Of a stretch of 64,000 bases of DNA, positions 26,592 through 36,625 are shown in pieces. Each line of letters opens with the position of its first letter. Positions within the stretch are counted from its first letter, which is position 1. The DNA is taken from assembly GCF_025993685.1 (NCBI RefSeq), contig NZ_DAJPEN010000001.1:868001-932000 (forward strand). Reading direction: 5' to 3'. The notes below the pieces were generated by a model. It saw nothing but the letters and a program-made list of their open reading frames with translations, did no database searches and had not been told where the DNA came from. Origin of the DNA: Bacteroides mediterraneensis. Its GTDB lineage: Bacteria; Bacteroidota; Bacteroidia; Bacteroidales; Bacteroidaceae. The position numbers and the translations under genes were made by a program.

Positions 26592-27742
26592 TTGCATTTG
26601 TACCAGTAAGGGGTGGTAGCAAGTCTATCCCCCTTAAAAATATCAAACCGTTTTGTGGCAAGCCCTTGGTTTGCTGGAACATCGAAGCATTGGAGCAATG
26701 TGATGCAGTGGATGAGATAGTGGTGGCTACAGACTCGGACAGGATAGAAGAAGTAGTTACGTCACAGGGATATAAGAAAACAAGGGTGTACCGTCGTTTG
26801 GCAGAAAATGCCTGCGACACGGCCAGCACGGAAAGCGTGATGCTGGAATACATCCACAATGCACAACTATCAGCCGAACATATCTTTATGCTGGTGCAGG
26901 CCACATCTCCACTCACCGAGACCATTCATTTCACAGAAGCCCTGCAGCTGTATGCGAAAGGGGATTATGACTCCATCCTGAGCTGCGTGCGCAATTACCG
27001 CTTCTTTTGGAATGCAGACGGCACATCCATGAACTACGATTACATGAACCGTCCACGACGCCAGGATTTCGGCGGTATGCTGATGGAAAACGGTGCTTTC
27101 TACATAAACAAGGTGGGTCACATTTTGGCCAACGGAAACAGACTGGGTGGCAGGATAGGCATCTACGAAATGCCCGAATATACCGCCACCGAGATAGACG
27201 AACCTGATGACTGGGCTGTGTTGGAAAACTTGATGCGCAGACATATTCTGTCACATCGGGGAAAGGCGTCTACTATGATAAAACTCTTCATATCCGATAT
27301 TGACGGCACGCTGACCGATGGCGGGATGTATTACAGTGAGCATGGCGATGAACTGAAGAAATTCAACACCCGTGATGGTATGGGATTCGGTTTGTTAAAG
27401 AAGGCGGGGATTAAAACTGCCATTATCACTAGTGAGGATCGAAGGCTGAACCAGGTCCGCGCGGATAAACTCCGGTTGGACTATTTGGTGCAAGGCAAAC
27501 GCGAGGGTGGAAAGCTGGCAGCCGCTCAGACAATCTGTAAAGAACTGGGCATAACCCTGAACGAAGTGGCATATATAGGCGATGACATAAACTGTATAGA
27601 CCTGCTGTCTGCCGTTGGCTTGGCTGCATGTCCCATCGATGCACACCCACGTGTGAAAGGTATAGCCGACATAAAGGTCATGAGCAAAAAAGGCGGTGAG
27701 GGCTGTGTGCGGGAATTTATAGAAAGCATACTGCTGCAATGA
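26585..27742 (+). CDS. CMP-nonulosonate synthetase fused to KdsC-like HAD phosphatase
   Basis: This 385-residue protein has two domains. Residues 1-225 are an acylneuraminate cytidylyltransferase (VIAFVPVRGGSKSIPLKN, ATDSDRIEE, QATSPL). Residues 231-385 are a C0-type HAD phosphatase with nucleophile D238 and general acid D240 in SDIDGTLTDGG, a Thr/Ser motif in IITSED, and GDDINCIDLL. The fusion resembles animal CMAS in architecture. It would remove the 9-phosphate from the NeuB product and activate the sugar with CTP. This makes sense with the short synthase encoded just upstream. Confidence 0.88.
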   Translation: MVIAFVPVRGGSKSIPLKNIKPFCGKPLVCWNIEALEQCDAVDEIVVATDSDRIEEVVTSQGYKKTRVYRRLAENACDTASTESVMLEYIHNAQLSAEHIFMLVQATSPLTETIHFTEALQLYAKGDYDSILSCVRNYRFFWNADGTSMNYDYMNRPRRQDFGGMLMENGAFYINKVGHILANGNRLGGRIGIYEMPEYTATEIDEPDDWAVLENLMRRHILSHRGKASTMIKLFISDIDGTLTDGGMYYSEHGDELKKFNTRDGMGFGLLKKAGIKTAIITSEDRRLNQVRADKLRLDYLVQGKREGGKLAAAQTICKELGITLNEVAYIGDDINCIDLLSAVGLAACPIDAHPRVKGIADIKVMSKKGGEGCVREFIESILLQ

Positions 27743-27788
27743 AGCAAGCCGAGACGAACATGTTTGTTCCTATCAATAAAATAAAAAC

Positions 27789-29324
27789 ATGAATGAATCG
27801 AGAATAAACAAGGCACTGAAGAATGCACGGGTAAATTTTATTTTTTACTTCCTGATGTTCTTCATATCCTTCTATTCGCGCAAGATTTTCCTCGATACAC
27901 TCGGACCTGAGTTTATAGGCCTGGCCGGTACGTTACAGAATATTCTGCAGATGCTTAGTCTGGCTGAAATAGGGATAGCTTCAGCCGTAAGTTTTCATCT
28001 GTATAAACCCATAAGGGAGGAGAACACAGCCAAGATAAACGATTTGATATCGCTGTATGGATGGTTCTACAGGATAGTAGGTTTCATCATTCTGGGATTG
28101 GCTATCATCGTATCGCTGTTCTTCCCTGTCATCTTCGATGAAACCACCCTACACTTAGGCGTAGTATATTTTGTGTTTTTTTGCTTTTTGGGATCCTCCC
28201 TAATAAGCTATTTTCTGAACTATAAACAGATACTGCTTACTGCCGATCAAAAGAACTATGTAGTAGCACAATACCTTCAAGGAGGACAAATAGTCAAGGT
28301 ATTTGTGCAGCTATTCTGTTGCTACTACTACTGCAACTATTATCTTTGGGCCGTGATAGAATTTTCATTCTCGATATTTGCTTGCATAGTACTGAATAAA
28401 AAAATAAAGAAGACCTATCCGTGGCTGGTATCGCTACCTCAGAGAGGCAAACTCCTATATAAGGAATATCCCACTATCATAAAGAGCACGAAACAAATAT
28501 TCATTCACAAAATAAAGGACTTCCTGCTAAAACAAAGCGACCAGATTCTGGTATTTGCATTCGTATCGCTAAAGTATGTGGCCTACTATAACAATTACTC
28601 GCTGATAATAAGCCGTGTAACCAGCCTATGTGAATCGGTGATGAACAGTGCCGGTGCGGGAGTAGGCAATTTGGTGGCAGAGGGAGATGCAAGGAAGATA
28701 ATGAAAGTGTTTTGGGAACTGATGTCCATGCGCTATTTTGTAGCGGGTACCATATCGGCCATTCTGTATTTTATCATACCTCCCTTTATCCACAACTGGT
28801 TGGGCGAGGAATATATCCTGTCACAAATAGTGAACATCCTGTTGTGTGTCAACATGTTTATATCCATATCGAGAATCACGGTGGACAACTTCAACCATGC
28901 CTATGGGCAGTATGCAGACATCTGGGCAGCATGGACAGAAGGCGGTATAAACCTGACAGTGACAATCGTGGTGGGACTATATTATGGACTTGTGGGAATC
29001 TTATTAGGAAAGATTGTCAGCCTGTTTTTCATCGTCATACTTTGGAAACCCTACTACTTATTTCGCGATGGTTTCGGAAGAAGCATTGCAGAATACTGGT
29101 GGTCTGTGCTGCGATATGTCCTGCTATTCATCGTATCCTTTGCCATAACCTACTATGTTTCGATCGTGGTGCCACTACAGCCGGAGGAAAACTGGGCAGC
29201 GTTAGTGCTGTACGCCCTCATCATTTCGACAATCTTTGCGCTATCATATTTCTGCCTGATGCTACAGTTTGCGCACGGATTTAAAGATTTCCTTGTAACG
29301 CTAATCAAAAGAAGAAGAAAATGA
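27789..29324 (+). CDS. Wzx-type polysaccharide flippase
   Basis: This 511-residue membrane protein has about 12-14 hydrophobic segments in the MATE-like layout of oligosaccharide translocases. It begins with a short basic N-terminus followed by FIFYFLMFFISFYSRKIFL. It would flip the lipid-linked capsule repeat unit across the inner membrane. Its stop overlaps the next glycosyltransferase by 4 nt. It is the only clear flippase in the locus. Confidence 0.88.
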   Translation: MNESRINKALKNARVNFIFYFLMFFISFYSRKIFLDTLGPEFIGLAGTLQNILQMLSLAEIGIASAVSFHLYKPIREENTAKINDLISLYGWFYRIVGFIILGLAIIVSLFFPVIFDETTLHLGVVYFVFFCFLGSSLISYFLNYKQILLTADQKNYVVAQYLQGGQIVKVFVQLFCCYYYCNYYLWAVIEFSFSIFACIVLNKKIKKTYPWLVSLPQRGKLLYKEYPTIIKSTKQIFIHKIKDFLLKQSDQILVFAFVSLKYVAYYNNYSLIISRVTSLCESVMNSAGAGVGNLVAEGDARKIMKVFWELMSMRYFVAGTISAILYFIIPPFIHNWLGEEYILSQIVNILLCVNMFISISRITVDNFNHAYGQYADIWAAWTEGGINLTVTIVVGLYYGLVGILLGKIVSLFFIVILWKPYYLFRDGFGRSIAEYWWSVLRYVLLFIVSFAITYYVSIVVPLQPEENWAALVLYALIISTIFALSYFCLMLQFAHGFKDFLVTLIKRRRK

Positions 29325-30127
29325 AAGTATCGGTCATCACCATATCGTATAACGACCTGGCCGGTTTGCAAAGAACCATTCCGTCGGTCGTTGGTCAAAC
29401 ACGGTTTGACGTGGTGGAATATATCATCATAGACGGCGGTTCCACTGATGGATCGGAAGCCTTCATTGCGCAGTATCGGCCATACTTGTCGTACTATTGC
29501 AGCGAGAAAGACGGTGGCATCTACGAAGCCATGAACAAGGGGCTGAGGCACGCTACCGGCGAGTATGTAGTGTACACAAACTCCGGCGACATGCTATATG
29601 ACAGTTCGGTAATAGAAAAATTCATCGCTGCAGACCCTACTGCCGATATCTGCATAGGTGACACCATTATAACATATGAATCAGGCCAAGAAAAGCTTTG
29701 GAAGAGCCAAAAAGACGTGAGCATGCGGATACTCTACGATGGCTCCGTAAGCCATCAGGCTTCATTTGTACGTACCGAAGTGTTGCGCAAGCATGGATTC
29801 GACGAGAGGTACAGAATAGTAAGCGACTGGAAACTGTTCATTCAGCTTTTCATATTTGATAACTGTTCTTATCAGAAACTGAACTTCGTAGTATGCCGGT
29901 TCATGTGGGGCGGTATCTCGTCGTACCATGAGAAAGCCCAAACAGAGAGAAAGTGCGTGCTGGATGAGTATTTTCCACCGAGACTGCAACAAGACCTTGC
30001 CTACCTGCACCACGGATATACCAAAGTGGAAAAGCAACTGAAGAAAATCAATCTTCATAAAAGAAGCGGCAGGTTCCTATCATTGATTATCGGACTAATA
30101 TATAAGTATCAACATGGAAACAGATAG
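29321..30127 (+). CDS. Family 2 glycosyltransferase
   Basis: This 268-residue GT-A enzyme begins SVITISYNDLAGLQRTIPSV. The nucleotide-sugar block IIIDGGSTDGS, a DGGIYEAMNKG segment and NSGDMLY (in place of DxD) resemble the WcaA-like subfamily. It overlaps both neighbours (4 nt and 14 nt), so the three genes are co-translated. Sugar specificity cannot be read from the sequence. Confidence 0.88.
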   Translation: MKVSVITISYNDLAGLQRTIPSVVGQTRFDVVEYIIIDGGSTDGSEAFIAQYRPYLSYYCSEKDGGIYEAMNKGLRHATGEYVVYTNSGDMLYDSSVIEKFIAADPTADICIGDTIITYESGQEKLWKSQKDVSMRILYDGSVSHQASFVRTEVLRKHGFDERYRIVSDWKLFIQLFIFDNCSYQKLNFVVCRFMWGGISSYHEKAQTERKCVLDEYFPPRLQQDLAYLHHGYTKVEKQLKKINLHKRSGRFLSLIIGLIYKYQHGNR

Positions 30128-31109
30128 CATATCGGTTATCATACCTGTCTATAATGCCGCATGCAGCATTGGTCCCTGCATAGAGTCGATACTGCCACAG
30201 TCATACCTGCACGAAATAATCCTGGTAAACGATGGCAGCACCGACCATTCAGAGAAAGTCTGTTTATCCTATCAGGTAAAATACAAGGATAAAATACGCT
30301 ATGTTTGTACGAAGAATCATGGACCTTCCCATGCCCGCAACAAGGGGCTTGACATGGCATCGGGAGAGTTTGTTATGTTTGTTGATGCCGACGACACAGT
30401 TTCTCCCGGCTGCTTCGGGTATGCAATGGAGGGACAGAAGAAGCTTGATGCAGACATCTGTTTTTGGGGGATGACAAAGCATTTCCCTGGTAGCGGTAGC
30501 GTCTCTTATATCCCGAAAGAAGACCAGGCCGAAGGGAATGAAGCTTGCCAGAAGGTCATGCTTGCTCTGAAGCTGAACAAAGAGCGGTATTTTTATTTTG
30601 GATTCACTTGGAATAAACTGTTCAAAAAAAATATTATAGACAAATATGGTCTAACGTTCCGGGAGGATATTTCGGTGGCCGAAGACGAACTGTTCACTGC
30701 CGAATATTGCCGGCACATACGGTCTATAAAGGTTTTGCCGCAGGCTCTATACAACTACCAGATAGCCGCAGACAGCCTGACAATGAAACGGAAACCCCAG
30801 GACGAGTATATAACTGTGAGCGAAACGCTCATGCAACTTTCTGACACTTATATCTACCCCCCCCTGACCGCATTTGACAGGATCAGAGCCTATAGTTTCG
30901 CCCTTCGCGGGTATTTGGAGAATGGGGCAGTAGCCCTTTTCACCAACAGGCAGCTAAGGCATATCTTGCTGCACGTAAGAGCGGAAGACGTTCCTACAGC
31001 CTATTTCCAGTATAAGCCTAACCTTACAAGAAGTGCCTTAAGCATCCGCCATGCAGCTGTAAGAGCACTTTATCTGCTATTCATCCACCTCTTTAAGCAT
31101 ATAAAATGA
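30114..31109 (+). CDS. Family 2 glycosyltransferase
   Basis: This 331-residue GT-A protein has SVIIPVYNAACSIGPCIESIL, then LVNDGSTDHS, ARNKGLDMASGEFVMFVDADD (DxD) and an acidic general-base region VAEDELFTAEYC. The C-terminal 80 residues are basic and amphipathic, suggesting membrane association. It overlaps the following gene by 4 nt. The acceptor and donor are unknown. Confidence 0.88.
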   Translation: METDSISVIIPVYNAACSIGPCIESILPQSYLHEIILVNDGSTDHSEKVCLSYQVKYKDKIRYVCTKNHGPSHARNKGLDMASGEFVMFVDADDTVSPGCFGYAMEGQKKLDADICFWGMTKHFPGSGSVSYIPKEDQAEGNEACQKVMLALKLNKERYFYFGFTWNKLFKKNIIDKYGLTFREDISVAEDELFTAEYCRHIRSIKVLPQALYNYQIAADSLTMKRKPQDEYITVSETLMQLSDTYIYPPLTAFDRIRAYSFALRGYLENGAVALFTNRQLRHILLHVRAEDVPTAYFQYKPNLTRSALSIRHAAVRALYLLFIHLFKHIK

Positions 31110-32065
31110 ACAGAACCTATCAGATAGCCGCGGTTGTAGTGACATACAATCGCAAAGACTGCCTCGTGCAATGTATGAAAGCATTGGCTGCGCAGACTTA
31201 CCTGCCAGCCACTATCATTATCGTAGACAACGCATCAACCGATGGCACCATGGAAGCATTACATGACAATGGATTCAATGTAAAAGACCATGAACGGATA
31301 AGATGTGGCAAAACGGAAATAATGTATGAGAGACTGGAGCAAAACATGGGAGGTGCGGGTGGTTTTTATCATGGCATCAAGACAGGTTATGAGATGAACC
31401 TCTACGATGCATTCTGGGTGATGGACGATGACGGATTGCCGCACAGAGACAGCCTGAAACACATGGTGGGTTATTTAGATCACTATGACTACATTTCTCC
31501 GTTATGCCTAGCGGCCGAAAATCATGCAATGCTGGCCTTCGACCATAAAGGAGTGCCATTGGCATCGGACTATATAGCCAAATTTGCCGTAGATGGTGTG
31601 GTACACCACGATGCATTCCCCTTTAACGGGGTGATGTATTCGCGCACTTTCGTAGAAAAGGTGGGGCTGCCAAGAAAGGAATTCTTCATCTGGGGCGATG
31701 AGGCAAACTACCATAGAAGAGGAATCGTACAGGGATTTGAACCTGTGGTGATAGTAGATGCCATACACTACCATCCGTTGAACAGAGCCGAATATTACGA
31801 CATGAATATGCTGGGAAAGAATCGTAAGATTATTCTGACTAACTCGCTGCTAAGGCTATATTGCATGCACCGCAATGCAGCTGCAAATGCTTTGATGGAC
31901 TTTCCGTGTAAGGCTGCTAAGAACCTGCTCTTGCGGTATCTCGTCTATAGCAAATACTATCTGAGCATAGAAAAATCGTTCAAACATTGGAGGGTATTCA
32001 ACAATGCATTCTTTGCTGGTTTGTTTGGGCTGTTCGAAGGACACAAGAAATATTTAAAGCAATAG
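31106..32065 (+). CDS. GlfT-like family 2 glycosyltransferase (candidate galactofuranosyltransferase)
   Basis: This 319-residue GT-A enzyme has VVVTYNRKDCLVQCM, IIVDNASTDGT, NMGGAGGFYHGI and WVMDDDG. The GGAGGF and DDD pattern is typical of the rhamnosyl/galactofuranosyl subgroup that includes GlfT. A UDP-galactopyranose mutase gene lies in the same locus (41903-43051), which makes a galactofuranosyl role attractive though unproven. Confidence 0.8.
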   Translation: MNRTYQIAAVVVTYNRKDCLVQCMKALAAQTYLPATIIIVDNASTDGTMEALHDNGFNVKDHERIRCGKTEIMYERLEQNMGGAGGFYHGIKTGYEMNLYDAFWVMDDDGLPHRDSLKHMVGYLDHYDYISPLCLAAENHAMLAFDHKGVPLASDYIAKFAVDGVVHHDAFPFNGVMYSRTFVEKVGLPRKEFFIWGDEANYHRRGIVQGFEPVVIVDAIHYHPLNRAEYYDMNMLGKNRKIILTNSLLRLYCMHRNAAANALMDFPCKAAKNLLLRYLVYSKYYLSIEKSFKHWRVFNNAFFAGLFGLFEGHKKYLKQ

Positions 32066-32066
32066 T

Positions 32067-33374
32067 ATGTCGATAGCAAAAGCACTGACCCATATACAGT
32101 TCGAGGGCTTCTGTCCATTCGATTTCTCCCGAGGATTCAGAATCATATCCGAAAATGATGAAATGGGCATATCCCGGCAAAAATGGCATAAGAGGTATAT
32201 CAACCTGACACATCATCTTTTGGTAATAATCAGGACTATATGGTTTGTTTCACTAAAACCCTTTTTCCAAAAAAGTGAATTGGGCGAAATAGTATTTGTA
32301 CTGGCTCCTCCCGGCGTACAGCACAGGCGCAAAGATATAGCACAAATGTACGACAAGGTGCGCGGGCTGACCAATGGATGCGATGGTGTATTGTTAGAAC
32401 AATACATTGGACATGAATTCAGGTGGGACAGAACAAAAAAGCTTCTACACTATACCTTGTCGTGGTGGCAAAACCTGCACGCAACACATTTGTCTGTGAG
32501 AGAAAAATTGCGGATAGTAAGGGAACTAATTACGCTGCACGACTTCTCGTGCATCATGGAGACGTTGCCCGACTACAAACTGGCCCTCGTGTTTTACGAT
32601 GCCAACCTGTACAACAACTATTTCGTCTGCTACGCCAAACAGAAAGGCTGTAAAACGGCTACACTGCAGCATGGTGTCATGGTGGCCGCAAGGCCTGAGG
32701 TGCATGACAACATCGACTTTAAAGGTATAGAGTTCGATTGCTTCGTAAGCGATTATTTCCTTGCCTGGAATAATTTTACCTATCGGGAGGCAGTCAGGAG
32801 TGGCATGGAAGACCGACGGATTCGGGTATTAGGAATAGCCAAATGCATAGGAAAAACAAGAAAAGTCACTGCCAAGGGTGAGATAAAACGGCTGGGGGTG
32901 TTACTGGACGGGAAATTCTCTGACGTTAACAACGGACGGCTTGTCAGAATAGTAGATGAATACTGCCAACGCAACAACAAGCATTACATCCTGAAGTATC
33001 ACCCGGCCTATAAGGGGAACGAATTTGAGAACCTCTTGAGCTCCTGTGGCAAGCAAATGCCTATAACAGCTACCCTTGATGAACTGATAGCGCAAACTGA
33101 TGGAATAGTGGTATCCAATTCGACTGCCTTATTCGAGTTGGCCTACCTTGGTGTTCCTTTCTTTCGCTTCAAAAGCGATCCTTTGATAGACAAATTCCGT
33201 GACCTACATATTCCCATGTTTTCGGGCTCATTGGAACTAAGTTTGTTGGTTTTATCTTACGAGGCAGGAAATTACCTGATAGATACTAAAGAACTATGTG
33301 GAACTTCGGGAAGTGTAGGAAACATCTATCGTAAATTTTTGGAAGAGTTCTTCTATGAAAAATACGCTCATTAA
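32067..33374 (+). CDS. Capsule biosynthesis protein, probable GT-B transferase
   Basis: This 435-residue protein shows a GT-B-like pattern. TLQHGVMVAARPE lies near the middle, KYHPAYKGNEFENLL follows, and SNSTALFELAYLGVPFFRF resembles the C-terminal phosphate/nucleotide site of polysialyl- and CDP-glycerol-type capsule transferases. Family membership is inferred from these motifs only. It could transfer the CMP-activated nonulosonic acid made by the upstream genes. The 3' end overlaps the polymerase gene by 20 nt. Confidence 0.6.
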   Translation: MSIAKALTHIQFEGFCPFDFSRGFRIISENDEMGISRQKWHKRYINLTHHLLVIIRTIWFVSLKPFFQKSELGEIVFVLAPPGVQHRRKDIAQMYDKVRGLTNGCDGVLLEQYIGHEFRWDRTKKLLHYTLSWWQNLHATHLSVREKLRIVRELITLHDFSCIMETLPDYKLALVFYDANLYNNYFVCYAKQKGCKTATLQHGVMVAARPEVHDNIDFKGIEFDCFVSDYFLAWNNFTYREAVRSGMEDRRIRVLGIAKCIGKTRKVTAKGEIKRLGVLLDGKFSDVNNGRLVRIVDEYCQRNNKHYILKYHPAYKGNEFENLLSSCGKQMPITATLDELIAQTDGIVVSNSTALFELAYLGVPFFRFKSDPLIDKFRDLHIPMFSGSLELSLLVLSYEAGNYLIDTKELCGTSGSVGNIYRKFLEEFFYEKYAH

Positions 33375-34584
33375 ATACCTGCCATGGCTGTTCATACTGA
33401 TTATGATAGAGCCATCGTTTCAAAGGAGTACACTTCACATCTTTCCAGCTGTCGTTACATTTACATTTCATACATTGTTTGTAATTCTGGCGATAACCAT
33501 ATGGAAGGAGGAGAGGTTTCCCTACAGCCGTCTGCTAAATATCTTAATGCTATGGATATTTATTTGTATTATCAGGGGCATTTTTGTGTCAGGCAACTAT
33601 TGGGATTACAAAAGCCTATATAGGTATTCGCTTGCACTACTGTCATCGCTCGGCATACTGGTATTCATGTCGCCCTACAGGGTAATACACTGTCTAAGGA
33701 TGTATTTCAAGTATATTGTTCCCATTTCGGTGGTGGCTTTACCGTTTTTTCATACATGGTCGTGGTTCTGGATGTATTATGTATTCTTTGTCATGATTAT
33801 ATTCTACCCTATAATCTATAGGAAAAATCTGTTTCTGGCCATCACCATATTTTTCACCTTTATAGATGCTGGTGCAAGAAGTGTATTTATCAAAGTCGGC
33901 ATGGCACTGGGTCTGTCACAACTGATCAGGATAAGTGCTCATCTGAGAGATCGTGTCTACCAGATACTGGGCTATGGTCTCTATATACTCACCCTATGTC
34001 TATTGACACTGGGACTATCGGGGGTATTCAATGTGTTCGACATGAAAAGCTATATGCCCAATGCCGTCGCAAAAAACAAAGAACTGTCGCAAGATACTAG
34101 AACGTGGCTATACAGGGAGGCTATCACATCTGCTGTAGCAAACGATTATGTTATTATGGGAAGAACTCCCGCAAGGGGTTATGATTCTAACTATAATCCA
34201 CTAAAAAATGATATTCGGGAAAGATCCAGAATTTCAGGCGACAACGTACAAGACTTAAATATGGAGCGAAATGCCGAGGTGTTTTTCCTAAATGTATTCA
34301 CGTGGACGGGACTGATAGGCGTAGTGCTGTTTTCCTTAATGTTCCTTATGGCTACACACATAGCCCTTAAAACAGCCCGGAATGACTTTGTCAAAATAAT
34401 TGGGGTCTACGTGGCGTTCAGATTTATGTATGGATGGATAGAAGAAGCGCTTACCCTCAATGGAAACATCCTGTGTTTATGGTTGGTAATGGGCATTTGC
34501 TATTCACCCCATTTCCGAGCAATGACAAACCGTGAAATTGTAAAATTCTTTAAACATGCCTTGCTACTTCCCTATGTACGATAA
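33355..34584 (+). CDS. Wzy-like capsule repeat-unit polymerase
   Basis: This 409-residue integral membrane protein has about 10-11 transmembrane segments and one long loop (roughly residues 225-300) with charged and aromatic residues (TRTWLYREAIT, MGRTPARGYDSN). This layout is characteristic of Wzy and O-antigen ligase proteins. In a Wzx-dependent locus it is the best polymerase candidate. It overlaps the downstream acyltransferase gene by 29 nt. Confidence 0.78.
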   Translation: MKNTLIKYLPWLFILIMIEPSFQRSTLHIFPAVVTFTFHTLFVILAITIWKEERFPYSRLLNILMLWIFICIIRGIFVSGNYWDYKSLYRYSLALLSSLGILVFMSPYRVIHCLRMYFKYIVPISVVALPFFHTWSWFWMYYVFFVMIIFYPIIYRKNLFLAITIFFTFIDAGARSVFIKVGMALGLSQLIRISAHLRDRVYQILGYGLYILTLCLLTLGLSGVFNVFDMKSYMPNAVAKNKELSQDTRTWLYREAITSAVANDYVIMGRTPARGYDSNYNPLKNDIRERSRISGDNVQDLNMERNAEVFFLNVFTWTGLIGVVLFSLMFLMATHIALKTARNDFVKIIGVYVAFRFMYGWIEEALTLNGNILCLWLVMGICYSPHFRAMTNREIVKFFKHALLLPYVR

Positions 34585-35569
34585 ACTACAATATACCCGA
34601 GAACAATCGCAGATGTTGAAAGGAGTGGCCATCCTGTTTATGATATGCTTTCATCTGTTTGCTCCCAATCCAGCTTCGCCACAGAATGGCCTTTCATTTT
34701 CCTACACGGGTATAGATGCCGTAATAGGTCACTTCTGCGATAGGACGGTACCTTTATATATCTTCATGACTGGCTACAGCCTGTATATATGCGCCATACC
34801 TTCTGTAAAGGAGGTTCTTACGCAAAAAGTCATCCCTTTATATAGACAGATGTGGATACTAGCATTGATCTTCCTGCCCATACTGTTCCTTTTAGGAAAA
34901 ATAGAATGGAGTTTGGGCAGGTTTTTGCACACTATCATCATTGGCGACGGATATATACGCATCTGGTGGTACGTGGGCTTCTATGCTCTCCTGATGACTA
35001 TCGTAAGTGTGGCATACGCCATATGTAACAAAGTGAGAGGTAAAATAATACACATATTAATACCTGTCACCGTAGTGGCTCTGCTGCTGTATTTCCTGGT
35101 GGACGACAAATACAATATGCCTTTTCTGATAAATCGTTTCGTAAAGTTTACGGTATATCTGCTACTGGGATACTGGGTGGCTCGGTATAGGATGCTATCG
35201 TACTACAGGCGGAACGTTGTTGTGTCGGTTGTGCTGTTGGCAATTATAGTTGGCTTGAACAATCTGCCTATGCACGATTTCCTTTACAGGCTATACCGTC
35301 TGCTGTCCTTTCCACTCATGGTGGCTTGCTTTATAGACATCATAGACCGCAGGGGTATGCGTAACACATTCCAATACTTGGGTCATCATTCCACTAACAT
35401 TTGGCTCATACACGGCTTCTTCTTCTATTATTTTTACCAGTACGTCTATATGCCTAAATATTGGTTGCTGATACTGGTGTCTTTTACAGTGGTCAATATT
35501 GCTTGTTCCTTAGGCTACAACCACCTTATAGGCAACGTATTTACATCAAAGAGACATAACAACAAATAA
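34556..35569 (+). CDS. Acyltransferase-3 family membrane O-acyltransferase
   Basis: This 337-residue protein has about ten transmembrane helices and the family start QSQMLKGVAILFMICFHLF, in which the His is catalytic in the acyltransferase-3 family. It also has YIFMTGYSLYIC and, near the end, HHSTNIWLIHGFFFYYF. It would acetylate or acylate a capsule sugar. An internal start at 34574 (MYDKLQYTREQ) would remove most of the overlap with the polymerase gene and is equally plausible. Confidence 0.85.
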   Translation: MPCYFPMYDKLQYTREQSQMLKGVAILFMICFHLFAPNPASPQNGLSFSYTGIDAVIGHFCDRTVPLYIFMTGYSLYICAIPSVKEVLTQKVIPLYRQMWILALIFLPILFLLGKIEWSLGRFLHTIIIGDGYIRIWWYVGFYALLMTIVSVAYAICNKVRGKIIHILIPVTVVALLLYFLVDDKYNMPFLINRFVKFTVYLLLGYWVARYRMLSYYRRNVVVSVVLLAIIVGLNNLPMHDFLYRLYRLLSFPLMVACFIDIIDRRGMRNTFQYLGHHSTNIWLIHGFFFYYFYQYVYMPKYWLLILVSFTVVNIACSLGYNHLIGNVFTSKRHNNK

Positions 35570-35575
35570 AACAAC

Positions 35576-36592
35576 ATGAAGGTTTTAATTTACGACCACA
35601 CCTGTGCGTACCTCACGCCGGGTGGTAAAACCACACACGCCCTGAAATTGCAGCAGGAGATTAGTAAACTCGGCGTGGACATTCAGTTTGCCCGTTGGTG
35701 GGACCAGAGCCAGGAGGATGCCGACATCATTCACTTCTTATCGGCCGATGCAGACATGGCTAAAACGGCTAAGCAGAAAGGCATGAAGACGTTCTTCTCG
35801 ATGATATTCGACTTCGAGAGCAACAAGTCGGAACGTGCAAAGCGGTATCAGCGTATAAAAAACAGATTTATCGACAAACTGCCCTATTCGGTATCGAAGT
35901 CTGCCTATTGGAAAGCTTTGCCTTACATGGACATGGTGCAATTTATGCACATTTACGACAAAAGCAATGCCTTTGCCTATTTCCCACGTTTGCTTCGTGA
36001 AGATAAGACTGTACTGATACCCCATGCATACGACCCAGCCGAAATGAATATATCCAGTCATCTTGACATAAAAGAGATGAAGTTCCCGGATAAGTATCTG
36101 GTATCAGTAGCCAATATTTCGCCTCGCAAACAGACCTTGAAATTGGCACAATATGCCAAAGCATCCCAAGTGCCTGTGGTATTCATGGGCAGCCACAGGG
36201 ACGATCTCTACTATAAACAATTCATGCAGGAGGTAGACAATAAGTATGTATACTATCCTGGCTATGTGAGCAAGACGTGGAGGGATTGCATAGAGTCGCA
36301 CGCCAGTGGGTTTGTACTACTTAGTTTAGGTGAAAGCGGCTGCATTGCAGTCTACGAGGCTGCGGCATACCACATGCCATTACTTCTCAGCAACAAGCCT
36401 TGGGCCTGGGGATATGAGCATCCCACAGACATCTTCTTTTGCGACCAGCAGGATAGTAATGCGGCTATCGGACAGCTGAGGCAATTTTATGAAAAGGCAG
36501 GGAAATTGGAGCGTCCACCCTTCCAAATTCACACGTGGGCAGAGGTGGCAAAGAAGTATATAGATTGTTATGAGTCTATTTTACGGAGGTAG
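35576..36592 (+). CDS. GT-B glycosyltransferase (GT4-like)
   Basis: This 338-residue protein has an N-terminal domain with the glycine-rich acceptor loop LTPGGKTTHALKLQQEI. The C-terminal Rossmann domain contains SVANISPRKQTLKLAQYA, VFMGS and the sugar-nucleotide binding block LSLGESGCIAVYEAAAYHMPLLLS (E-x7-E type). It is cytoplasmic, with no membrane segments. It starts 6 bp after the acyltransferase gene. Donor and linkage are unknown. Confidence 0.85.
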   Translation: MKVLIYDHTCAYLTPGGKTTHALKLQQEISKLGVDIQFARWWDQSQEDADIIHFLSADADMAKTAKQKGMKTFFSMIFDFESNKSERAKRYQRIKNRFIDKLPYSVSKSAYWKALPYMDMVQFMHIYDKSNAFAYFPRLLREDKTVLIPHAYDPAEMNISSHLDIKEMKFPDKYLVSVANISPRKQTLKLAQYAKASQVPVVFMGSHRDDLYYKQFMQEVDNKYVYYPGYVSKTWRDCIESHASGFVLLSLGESGCIAVYEAAAYHMPLLLSNKPWAWGYEHPTDIFFCDQQDSNAAIGQLRQFYEKAGKLERPPFQIHTWAEVAKKYIDCYESILRR

Positions 36593-36625
36593 TGCAGTTT
36601 TGTCTGATTCAATATCCATGGCAAT

